NCBI GenBank assembly: GCA_022865865.1 | Contig: JALHTN010000383.1 | Span: forward strand, 1 to 6,521 | Direction of reading: 5' to 3' | From: Anaerolineales bacterium | GTDB lineage: Bacteria > Chloroflexota > Anaerolineae > Anaerolineales > UBA4823 | Length of the DNA stretch: 6,521 nt | Shown: in pieces, positions 1-5,826 of the stretch | Layout: each line of letters starts with the position of its first letter | Position numbering within the stretch: the first letter of the stretch is position 1 | Notes under the pieces: model-generated | Told to the model about the DNA's origin: nothing | The model's database searches: none | Seen by the model: the letters and a program-made list of their open reading frames with translations, nothing else | Made by a program: the position numbers and the translations under genes

Positions 1-465
1 AAAGGATTTAACTGTCAGGTGGTGGCTTTTGATCCAGTTGCTGACGAAGAGCTAGCTGCTAAGCTGGATGTAGATCTATTATCGCTGGATGAGTTGATCG
101 GGATAGCAGATTTGCTTTCCCTTCACTGTCCAGTGACCAGTGAGACCCGCGCAATGGTGGATGCCGCTTTCCTGCAGAAAATGAAATCGGGGTCATATTT
201 GATTAATACGGCACGCGGGGAGCTGGTTAATGAAAAGGCAATGTACTCTGCGATTAAATCGGGGAAGTTGCGCGGAGCTGCATTGGATGTTTTTTCACAG
301 CAACCCCCTGAAGCAGATAACCCTCTCTTAGGTTTGCCACAGGTGATTGCAACCCCACATATGGGTTCCCATACTGATGGTGCTGCCGATGCGATGGGTT
401 GGGGGGCGCTGAACGACTGCCTGGCTGTTTTGAGGGGGGAAGAGCCGCTGCATCGAGTAATTTGA
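1..465 (+). CDS. D-2-hydroxyacid dehydrogenase (phosphoglycerate dehydrogenase-like), C-terminal part
   Basis: The reading frame is open from base 1, so the gene starts upstream; 154 codons are visible and roughly half of a typical 310-330 residue protein is missing, including the GxGxxG loop of the NAD fold. The fragment begins at the second Rossmann strand (VVAFDP, whose Asp11 usually binds the adenosine ribose of NAD). It then shows the family signature: an INTARGELV block with the substrate-binding Arg at about 72, ALDVF at 95-99, the catalytic-relay Glu at about 104 (QPPE), and the catalytic His at about 120 in ATPHMGSHT. Members reversibly oxidise D-2-hydroxyacids to 2-oxoacids with NAD in the cytoplasm. 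The ACT or other C-terminal domain of long SerA proteins is absent. The gene lies 19 nt before the aldolase, so it is probably a sugar-acid dehydrogenase of the same catabolic operon rather than the serine-biosynthesis enzyme. The exact substrate cannot be read from the sequence. The GTG at 19 is internal and is not the start. Confidence 0.9.
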   Translation, partial: KGFNCQVVAFDPVADEELAAKLDVDLLSLDELIGIADLLSLHCPVTSETRAMVDAAFLQKMKSGSYLINTARGELVNEKAMYSAIKSGKLRGAALDVFSQQPPEADNPLLGLPQVIATPHMGSHTDGAADAMGWGALNDCLAVLRGEEPLHRVI

Positions 466-484
466 AAAATAAAAGGACAGGTGA

Positions 485-1141
485 ATGATCCAAAAGCAAA
501 AGACTTTAGAAAGGGTGCGGGAATTGGGTCTGCTGGCTGTGATCCGCGGGCCTTCCCCAGAAGTAACTCTCGAAACGGTTGCTGCTCTTATCGAAGGGGG
601 CGTACTGGGCATCGAGATCACTTATACAACTCCACAGGCTGCTGATGTTGTTCAGAACTTGGATAAAAAATTCGGCGAACAAATCTTGTTGGGTATGGGT
701 ACCCTTACCAAGATAGAACAAATCAAGGAAGCGAGAGATGCGGGAGCACGTTTTATCGTCAGCCCTCATTTGGAACCTGAGCTAGCGGATGCGATGGTTG
801 CAAGCGGTTTGGGCGTTATGATTGGCGCGCTGACACCCTCCGAAATTGTGCAGGCTTTCAACATTGGATCCGATGTAGTGAAAGTATTTCCCGGGTCATT
901 GGGTGGACCGGCCTATATGAAAGCACTGCGCGGCCCATTTCCGGATATTCCAATGATGCCGACTGGTGGAGTAAATCCTGATAATTTAGTAGCCTGGTTC
1001 AAGGCTGGAGCAGTAGCCGTTGGTGCAGGAAGCTCTCTCTGTCCAGCTGCTTGGGCAAAAGAGGGACGTTTTAAGGACATAACTCAACGAGCAAAGGAAT
1101 TCGTAGAGGCAGTAGAGATGGCACGGAATATAGCGGCGTGA
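485..1141 (+). CDS. KDPG/KDPGal-type aldolase (Eda/DgoA family)
   Basis: This is a 218-residue protein, the usual length for the family, with a clear site (AGGA at 474-477) 7 nt before its ATG. Class I aldolases of this family use a Schiff-base lysine to split 2-keto-3-deoxy-6-phospho-sugar acids into pyruvate and glyceraldehyde 3-phosphate, or 4-hydroxy-2-oxoglutarate into pyruvate and glyoxylate. Visible signatures are IRG at 20-22, the catalytic Glu44 in GIEIT, GMGTL at 70-74, the Schiff-base Lys133 in VVKVFP, GGPAYMKALRGPFP at 140-153 and the phosphate-binding PTGGV at 159-163. The residue that is Arg49 in E. coli Eda (EVTLRT) is Thr48 here (EITYTTPQ). This resembles the EIPLNSPQ segment of KDPGal aldolase DgoA, so KDPG itself may not be the substrate. 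The gene sits between a hydroxyacid dehydrogenase and an AroE-like dehydrogenase, which suggests it performs the final cleavage of a sugar-acid pathway. Family is certain; specificity is open. Confidence 0.93.
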   Translation: MIQKQKTLERVRELGLLAVIRGPSPEVTLETVAALIEGGVLGIEITYTTPQAADVVQNLDKKFGEQILLGMGTLTKIEQIKEARDAGARFIVSPHLEPELADAMVASGLGVMIGALTPSEIVQAFNIGSDVVKVFPGSLGGPAYMKALRGPFPDIPMMPTGGVNPDNLVAWFKAGAVAVGAGSSLCPAAWAKEGRFKDITQRAKEFVEAVEMARNIAA

Positions 1142-1193
1142 CGGTTGCAGAAAGTTAATAAGGCAAGATTTCATCATTCATGGAGCAAGCTAA

Positions 1194-2195
1194 ATGGCAA
1201 ACAACAATCCATATCCAATTATCACCAGAACCAAGCCAACCTTCTATTTCGTCGGAGTCACTACAAGTAAATCCTCTATCATGAAAGTATTTCCCCGCTG
1301 GATGGAAGCTTTGGGAAAACCGCATGTGGTCATTGATGGTATTGATCACAACATTCATGATGTACCTGAAGCATACCGGCAGACAGTCGCACAATTGAAG
1401 TACGATCCTTTGTCTCTGGGTGGTTTGGTTACAACCCACAAGATCGACCTGCTGACTGCAGCCAGGGACATGTTCGATGAGCTGCATGAATCATCCCGAT
1501 TGACGGGCGAGGTTTCGAGTATTTCGAAACGTGGTGACAAGCTTTGGGGACATGCGAAAGACCCATTGACATCAGGTCTGAGCATGGATGCTTTCCTGGA
1601 GAAAGGTTATTTTGACCGGTCTGGAGGTCATTTCTTATGTTTTGGTGCAGGTGGTTCTGGCAAGGCAATGGCTCTCCATCTGATTAACAAGGCGGATTCC
1701 AATGATCGACCAGAGCGTTTCATTGTCGTCAATCGTTCTCAAAGACGGCTTGATGGCATGCAAGCAATGGTCGAGAGTCTCGAGACAGACATCGAATTTG
1801 TCTACATTCAGAATGCTGATCCTGTAAAGAATGATGGAATTATGGCTGGAATGCCAGACGGCACGTTCGTCGTGAATGCAACCGGTATGGGAAAAGATAC
1901 CCCGGGGTCACCTGTGACGGATGTCGGAATATTTCCTCAAAATGGAATCGCATGGGAAATAAATTATCGCGGGGAGCTTGATTTCTGGCATCAGGCCATG
2001 TCACAAAAAGAAAAACGCAACGTTTTTGTAGAGGATGGTTGGCTGTACTTTGTGCATGGTTGGACTCAGGTAATCGCGGAAGTGCTGCATATTGAAATTG
2101 AAAAAGAGATCTTCGACCAGCTAAACGAGATTGCAGGTGAGCTTCGTCCACCCTTGATCTTCAAACCACGCGTGGGGGCAGCAGCAGTAAAATAG
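1194..2195 (+). CDS. Divergent shikimate dehydrogenase (AroE)-like oxidoreductase
   Basis: The 333-residue protein starts at an ATG 8 nt after GGAG (1182-1185). It has the two-domain AroE plan. The N-terminal substrate domain has GVTTSKS at 21-27 (matching the SKS hydroxyl-binding serines), a GGLVTTHK block with the expected catalytic Lys83, and Asp123 in the place of the catalytic Asp. The C-terminal Rossmann domain has GAGGSGKA at 151-158, VVNRS at 178-182 (the NRT/NRS motif usually linked to NADP), NATGMG at 228-233 and a terminal helix beginning EDGW at 280. Several hallmarks are changed. GAVNT is GEVSS (105-109), GxNTDxxG is GHAKDPLTSG (119-128), and the Gln of the last conserved motif appears to be Gly289. 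It is also about 60 residues longer than AroE (about 270), partly from a C-terminal tail. The catalytic Lys/Asp pair seems kept while carboxylate- and hydroxyl-contacting positions differ. I infer an NAD(P) dehydrogenase for a related cyclic or acyclic polyol acid, not aromatic biosynthesis, because every neighbour is a sugar-catabolism gene. Confidence 0.82.
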   Translation: MANNNPYPIITRTKPTFYFVGVTTSKSSIMKVFPRWMEALGKPHVVIDGIDHNIHDVPEAYRQTVAQLKYDPLSLGGLVTTHKIDLLTAARDMFDELHESSRLTGEVSSISKRGDKLWGHAKDPLTSGLSMDAFLEKGYFDRSGGHFLCFGAGGSGKAMALHLINKADSNDRPERFIVVNRSQRRLDGMQAMVESLETDIEFVYIQNADPVKNDGIMAGMPDGTFVVNATGMGKDTPGSPVTDVGIFPQNGIAWEINYRGELDFWHQAMSQKEKRNVFVEDGWLYFVHGWTQVIAEVLHIEIEKEIFDQLNEIAGELRPPLIFKPRVGAAAVK

Positions 2196-2235
2196 GTGCA
2201 ATCAGATCGACTGTTGATAGAAATTCAGGTGGTTA

Positions 2236-2249
2236 TTACTAATTAGTAA
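2236..2249. promoter_or_regulatory. Perfect 14-bp palindrome, candidate operator ahead of the kinase
   Basis: TTACTAATTAGTAA is its own reverse complement and lies 39 nt upstream of the kinase start, inside the 93-nt gap after the AroE-like gene. A possible promoter overlaps it: TTGATA at 2214-2219, an 18-nt spacer and ACTAAT at 2238-2243. A dimeric repressor bound there would cover the -10 box. The high A+T of the gap makes some chance symmetry likely, and no regulator gene is visible, so the operator role is inference. Confidence 0.35.
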
Positions 2250-2288
2250 ATAATTATGAACTATGATAAACACTCAGGAGCATGACTA

Positions 2289-3833
2289 ATGTCAAAATAC
2301 TTCCTCCTAGGTGTTGATTTGGGTACCAGTAGTACCAAATCCGCACTCTACACCATCGATGGTAGGTTAATCGCCGCGTCGACGGTAGAAGTCCCAATTT
2401 ACTATCCAACCCCAGGTGTAGTGGAGCAAGAAAATGACGATTTCTATCAGACTGCTGCAAAAACTGTAAATACCTGCGTCCAACAAAGCGGCATTGACCC
2501 CCATCAGATTGCTGCTGTCGCTTTTGATAGCCAAATGGCAGGCATCGGGACGGTAGATGAAGATTTTAATCCAGCCACTCGTTTCGACTCATGGTTGGAT
2601 ATGCGCTGCCAACCCTATATCGAGCATATGGATGAGCATTATGGTGACTTAATTACTCAGTTGACAGGCTGCCCACCAACATGCGATCACGGACCCAAGA
2701 TCCTTTGGTGGAAGGAAGAACAACCTGAGGCTTACAAACGCATTGCTAAATTCGTCACCCCAGCGGGTTATGTTGCCGGTAAGATGGCGGGATTAAGAGC
2801 TGAAGATGCCTTCATGGATTATACTTTTATCCATTTTTCAGGATTAAGTGATGCTCAAAATGGAACTTGGTCTGATGAGCTGTGCAGCAAGCTGGGAGTT
2901 GATCAAGAGAAACTACCTACGATTGTCGAACCCTGGCATATCGTAGGAGAGGTAACCGATAATGTAGCCCAGGAATTTGGTCTGTCTGCTGGGACGATAA
3001 TCGCTGCTGGATGTGGGGATACTGCTGCCAACGCCCTGGGTGGTGGGATTGTACAGGCAGGTATGGTTTTTGACGTGGCTGGTACTGCTTCAGTCTTCGC
3101 GGGTTGTACCGACACATTTGTCGCTGATGCGGATCACAGGGCTCTTCTTACGATGCGCTCCGTTATCCCGGGTTTGTGGAATCCCCTAGCATATATCGCA
3201 GGTGGTGGGATCGCTTTGCGGTGGTTTCGGGACCAGTTTTTCAATACACTGCGCGGGGAACAGCAGGAGCTGTCATCGGATTTATATGTTGAAATGATCG
3301 CTGAGGCGATGAAAGTCCCACCAGGTTCAGAAGGACTTTTCTTTTCACCCCATTTGGGTGGACGAATTTGCCCTGCAACACCAGAAATGCGTGGAGCCTG
3401 GCTGGGATTCTCATGGGGACACACACAAGCTCATTTTGCCAGAGCTGTCCTTGAAAGTGTTGCTTTCGAATATGCCTATTATTTATCCATTCTCCGCGAT
3501 TTGATTCCAGACCTGGTAATGTTCGAAGCACGGGCGATTGGGGGAGGTGCTCGCAGCACTGATTGGAATCAGATCAAAGCGGATGTTTTGGGAGTGCCTT
3601 ACCAACCTTTGCAGGGCAGCGAATTCGGTTCATGGGGCAGCGCGATGATCGCAGGGAAAGCAGCAGGCGTTATTGAGGATCTTGTTACCACCGCCCAGGA
3701 AAAGGCGATTCCAGAAGGTGAAGCTCTTCAACCAAACCCAAATCACAATGCTGATTACCAACCATTAACGAGAAAATACATTCAGCTTCAGTCCGTATTG
3801 AGGGATATGTTTGTGGAGCTAGAGAGGGAATAA
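2289..3833 (+). CDS. FGGY-family carbohydrate kinase, xylulokinase-like
   Basis: The 514-residue protein has the normal FGGY length and begins at an ATG 8 nt after CAGGAG (2275-2280). FGGY kinases transfer the ATP gamma-phosphate to a hydroxyl of a keto-sugar or polyol. The first actin-like fold starts with the phosphate loop DLGTSSTK at 10-17. It continues with the sugar-pocket segments FDSQMAGIG at 79-87 and WLDMR at 102-106, and ends with the catalytic Asp244 in GCGDTAAN (241-248). The second fold carries GTAS at 265-268, AGGGIALRWF at 304-313 and the second FGGY signature around 418-438 (GGGARSTDWNQIKADVLGV). Classical D-xylulokinases have QMHG and GGDN in the pocket; here they are QMAG and CGDT. 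I therefore place it in the broad XylB group (COG1070-type) without naming xylulose as substrate. Its gap and upstream palindrome suggest separate control from the three genes before it, although read-through is possible. Family is secure. Confidence 0.92.
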   Translation: MSKYFLLGVDLGTSSTKSALYTIDGRLIAASTVEVPIYYPTPGVVEQENDDFYQTAAKTVNTCVQQSGIDPHQIAAVAFDSQMAGIGTVDEDFNPATRFDSWLDMRCQPYIEHMDEHYGDLITQLTGCPPTCDHGPKILWWKEEQPEAYKRIAKFVTPAGYVAGKMAGLRAEDAFMDYTFIHFSGLSDAQNGTWSDELCSKLGVDQEKLPTIVEPWHIVGEVTDNVAQEFGLSAGTIIAAGCGDTAANALGGGIVQAGMVFDVAGTASVFAGCTDTFVADADHRALLTMRSVIPGLWNPLAYIAGGGIALRWFRDQFFNTLRGEQQELSSDLYVEMIAEAMKVPPGSEGLFFSPHLGGRICPATPEMRGAWLGFSWGHTQAHFARAVLESVAFEYAYYLSILRDLIPDLVMFEARAIGGGARSTDWNQIKADVLGVPYQPLQGSEFGSWGSAMIAGKAAGVIEDLVTTAQEKAIPEGEALQPNPNHNADYQPLTRKYIQLQSVLRDMFVELERE

Positions 3834-3910
3834 GCACAAGAAGAATTTAATCTTTCCCCTCCAGCAGAAACATTGACTATTAGGGAAATTTGTACAAAGT
3901 TGATCTACCC

Positions 3911-3946
3911 TTGTCAAGTGATGTTGGATCGAGAAATTATTTCTCG
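3911..3946 (+). promoter_or_regulatory. Candidate promoter with overlapping 17-bp inverted repeat ahead of the SDR gene
   Basis: The 150-nt gap after the kinase contains a perfect inverted repeat at 3930-3946: arms CGAGAAAT and ATTTCTCG, 8 bp each, around a single T. The one-base centre makes a DNA-binding operator more likely than an RNA hairpin, and no T-tract follows. A plausible -35 box TTGTCA (3911-3916) is followed after 18 nt by AATTAT (3935-3940), a weak -10 lying inside the repeat. The gap also has a 10-bp palindrome TTTGTACAAA at 3889-3898. The repeat itself is seen directly; promoter and operator functions are inferred. Confidence 0.4.
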
Positions 3947-3983
3947 TTAAGTGCTGTCTATAAAATATTAGGAGGCGAACTAC

Positions 3984-4742
3984 ATGATGGAACGGTTTCA
4001 GCAAAAAGTGGTCATTGTTACTGGGGGAAGCCGGGGAATTGGTCTCGCTGCCAGTAAATCCTTTGCTCAAGAAGGCGCACAATTGGTTATTGCTGCCATT
4101 GATGAAACACGCGGTGAATCTGCTGTCAACTCGCTAACAGAAATGGGAGCTGAAGCGATCTTCATCCAAACTGATGTCACCCAGCAAGATCAGGTTCAGC
4201 GATTGACGACCCGGACGCTTGATAGGTTTGGAGATATTCATGTATTGGTAAATAATGCTGCAGTGCATGGTAAAGCACCCTTCTGGGAGGAGGATGAGAA
4301 TTTATGGGAACGTATGTTCCGGGTCAATGTGATGGGCACGGTTTTTCCATCCCAGTCTGTTGTTCAGCATATGATTAAGAATAATGAAGGTGTGATTGTA
4401 AATGTTGCTTCAAAAGCTGGTGTGGTTGGGGAACCAGGTCATGCGGCTTACAGCTCGTCCAAAGGCGCTGTCATTGCCTTGACCCGCGCGATGGCTGTTG
4501 AACTGGCACCTTATGGAATCCGGGTGAACGCAATCAGCCCCGGCCCAGTTTACACTGATATGTTTACCAAAAATGTAACTCGACAAGAAGACCGCAATAG
4601 AATTGCGGAATCTGCACCCTTGGGTCGGATTGGCTTGCCAGAGGATATCGCCCGAGGGATTTTATATTTAGCTTCCTCAGACTCTGATTGGTGCACTGGT
4701 CAATCGCTCAGCATCGATGGTGGCTTATCTATTCTAAAATAA
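3984..4742 (+). CDS. SDR family oxidoreductase (classical short-chain dehydrogenase)
   Basis: The 252-residue length is typical for classical SDRs, which oxidise or reduce alcohol/ketone groups of sugars, polyols or acyl chains with NAD(P) in the cytoplasm. The Rossmann loop TGGSRGIG is at 13-20, the adenine-contacting TDV at 63-65, and NNAA at 90-93 (usually NNAG). The catalytic tetrad is Asn115, Ser143, Tyr156 and Lys160 (YSSSK), followed by SPGPVYTDM at 185-193 and the C-terminal SIDGG at 243-247. After the second strand the sequence is VIAAID: the Asp usually found two residues earlier in NAD-dependent members is Ala38, while Asp40 follows, so cofactor choice is unclear. Two ATG codons lie side by side at 3984 and 3987. 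An exact AGGAGG (3970-3975) is 8 nt from the first, which I chose. As last gene of the plus-strand block it probably oxidises a hydroxyl of the pathway sugar or polyol. Confidence 0.94.
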   Translation: MMERFQQKVVIVTGGSRGIGLAASKSFAQEGAQLVIAAIDETRGESAVNSLTEMGAEAIFIQTDVTQQDQVQRLTTRTLDRFGDIHVLVNNAAVHGKAPFWEEDENLWERMFRVNVMGTVFPSQSVVQHMIKNNEGVIVNVASKAGVVGEPGHAAYSSSKGAVIALTRAMAVELAPYGIRVNAISPGPVYTDMFTKNVTRQEDRNRIAESAPLGRIGLPEDIARGILYLASSDSDWCTGQSLSIDGGLSILK

Positions 4743-4819
4743 ACAATCAGCGAGCGAGTATTTTTGGCTGGGTTTTCTCCGCACTACCCGCAGACATCTC
4801 CAGAGACAATGTTTTTAAT

Positions 4820-4860
4820 AAAGACCGACAGCTCCAGATTGCTCTGGACTGTCGGTCTTT
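4820..4860. terminator. Strong hairpin terminator between convergent gene blocks, probably bidirectional
   Basis: A perfect 12-bp arm (AAAGACCGACAG, 4820-4831, with CTGTCGGTCTTT, 4849-4860) and a perfect 6-bp inner stem (TCCAGA, 4833-4838, with TCTGGA, 4843-4848) are separated by a single bulged C at 4832 and closed by the loop TTGC. The plus-strand transcript runs into TTTT then CGTTATTT. The minus-strand transcript leaves the hairpin in TTT, then ATTAAAAAC. The hairpin begins 78 nt after the SDR stop and lies 87 nt past the stop of the oppositely directed reductase, so it can end both. The rest of 4743-4946 holds no gene that I can support. Confidence 0.9.
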
Positions 4861-4946
4861 TCGTTATTTAGATTGTAACTTCTTAATAATTTAGAGGCGC
4901 TCACCCCAAACAGGTCGATCTATTCTGGATACCAAATTCCTTTAGA

Positions 4947-5777
4947 TTAAAAATCAAAGTTATCTGGATCAGGACCTACTCGCATATCCTGGTTTAAGCT
5001 GTCAATACGTGCCATATCCTCCTCGGATATATGGAAATCAAAAACCTGGCAGTTTTCGATAATTCGATGTGGGGTGATCGATTTTGGAATGGTGAGAACT
5101 TCGTTTTGCAAATCCCAACGGATCAAAATTTGGGCCGGGGATTTTCCATACTTCACAGCAATATTCACTATTTCCGGAATATCAAGGGCCTTACCCTGCA
5201 TCAGGGGTGCCCAGGCTTGAATCTGAATTTGATTCTGAACGCAGAATTTCTGTAACGCTGCCTGGCGGAGTCGAGGATGCAATTCCACCTGGTTTACGGT
5301 TGGTTTTACCTTGCATACGGTCAAAATATCTTCAATGTGGTGAATTTGGAAATTGCTTAATCCAATTGCACGGACCCGACCATCTCGATATAGTTTTTCA
5401 AGAGCTCCCCAGCTCTCGACATAACGCCCTACAACTGGCCAGTGAATCAGGTACAGGTCGAGAACCTCAATCCTCAATTTTTCCATACTCTCATCAAAAG
5501 CTTTTAGTGCAGATTCATAACCCTGGTCAGCATTCCACAATTTTGTAGTGATAAACAAATCTTCTCTCGAGATCCCGCTTTCTTGTATGGCTTTCCCTAC
5601 GCCGGCTTCATTTTCATAAATTGCGGCTGTATCGATACTGCGGTACCCTGCCTCCAGGGCTCTTTTGACAGCCAGCTCGGTTTCGTCGCCGGGTTCAACC
5701 AGAAAAACTCCAAAACCCAGCCAGGGCATCTCCAGGCCATTATTCAGTTTTGTACAATCTGCAATACTGCTGATCAC
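4947..5777 (-). CDS. Aldo/keto reductase, 2,5-diketo-D-gluconate reductase-like
   Basis: Aldo/keto reductases are (alpha/beta)8 barrels that reduce aldehydes and ketones, usually with NADPH. I start it at GTG (5777-5775), giving 276 residues, because GGAGGA at 5787-5782 sits 4-5 nt before that codon. The TTG at 5789, four codons upstream, overlaps this site and has no site of its own. Counted from that upstream TTG (subtract 4 for the GTG start), the catalytic tetrad is Asp53, Tyr58, Lys83 and His116 (IDTAAIYENE, TTKLW, LIHWP). Next come GLSNF at 143-147 and NQVELHP at 166-172. The NADPH-binding IPKS at 234-237 and RIIEN at 242-246 follow, typical of the AKR5 type (DkgA/DkgB, YvgN). It is the second gene of a minus-strand pair, 49 nt after the epimerase, and probably reduces a sugar carbonyl, though this family also acts on methylglyoxal and general aldehydes. 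Confidence 0.92.
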   Translation of the reverse strand: MISSIADCTKLNNGLEMPWLGFGVFLVEPGDETELAVKRALEAGYRSIDTAAIYENEAGVGKAIQESGISREDLFITTKLWNADQGYESALKAFDESMEKLRIEVLDLYLIHWPVVGRYVESWGALEKLYRDGRVRAIGLSNFQIHHIEDILTVCKVKPTVNQVELHPRLRQAALQKFCVQNQIQIQAWAPLMQGKALDIPEIVNIAVKYGKSPAQILIRWDLQNEVLTIPKSITPHRIIENCQVFDFHISEEDMARIDSLNQDMRVGPDPDNFDF

Positions 5778-5781
5778 GGTT

Positions 5782-5787
5782 TCCTCC
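5782..5787 (-). promoter_or_regulatory. Ribosome binding site that fixes the reductase start
   Basis: Read on the minus strand, GGAGGA is followed by AACC and then GTG ATC AGC. It lies inside the first codons of the longer TTG-initiated reading, so the GTG at 5777 is the better start. The spacing of 4-5 nt is slightly short but workable. Confidence 0.75.
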
Positions 5788-5826
5788 AATAATTCGTTAG
5801 AAAATGAGATTATGATGTTGCTTAAC

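Noticed and set aside
1155..1487. 110-codon minus-strand frame opposite the start of the AroE-like gene
   Set aside because: It is a shadow of the real frame, with unlikely composition and no family resemblance.
2320..2338. Imperfect inverted repeat around TTGGGTACC and GTACCAA at the start of the kinase
   Set aside because: It encodes the invariant FGGY phosphate loop, so the sequence is explained by protein constraint.
3853..3888. TTTCCC and GGGAAA arms after the kinase stop, as a possible terminator
   Set aside because: The arms are only 6 bp and separated by 24 nt with no stable inner stem and no T-tract.
3959..3964. TATAAA just before the SDR ribosome site, as a -10 box
   Set aside because: Transcription would begin inside the AGGAGG site, and there is no -35 box at proper spacing.
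4592..4608. Inverted repeat CCGCAAT-AGA-ATTGCGG inside the SDR gene
   Set aside because: It lies within a well-conserved coding frame, has no T-tract and no promoter nearby; most likely a coincidence of codons.
4688..4894. 68-codon open frame overlapping the SDR end and the terminator
   Set aside because: It runs through the conserved SDR C-terminus in another frame and then through the hairpin, with no ribosome site or recognisable protein.
5207..5548. Plus-strand open frames opposite the aldo/keto reductase, the longest 113 codons
   Set aside because: They are antisense to a full catalytic-motif reading frame and show no recognisable domain.
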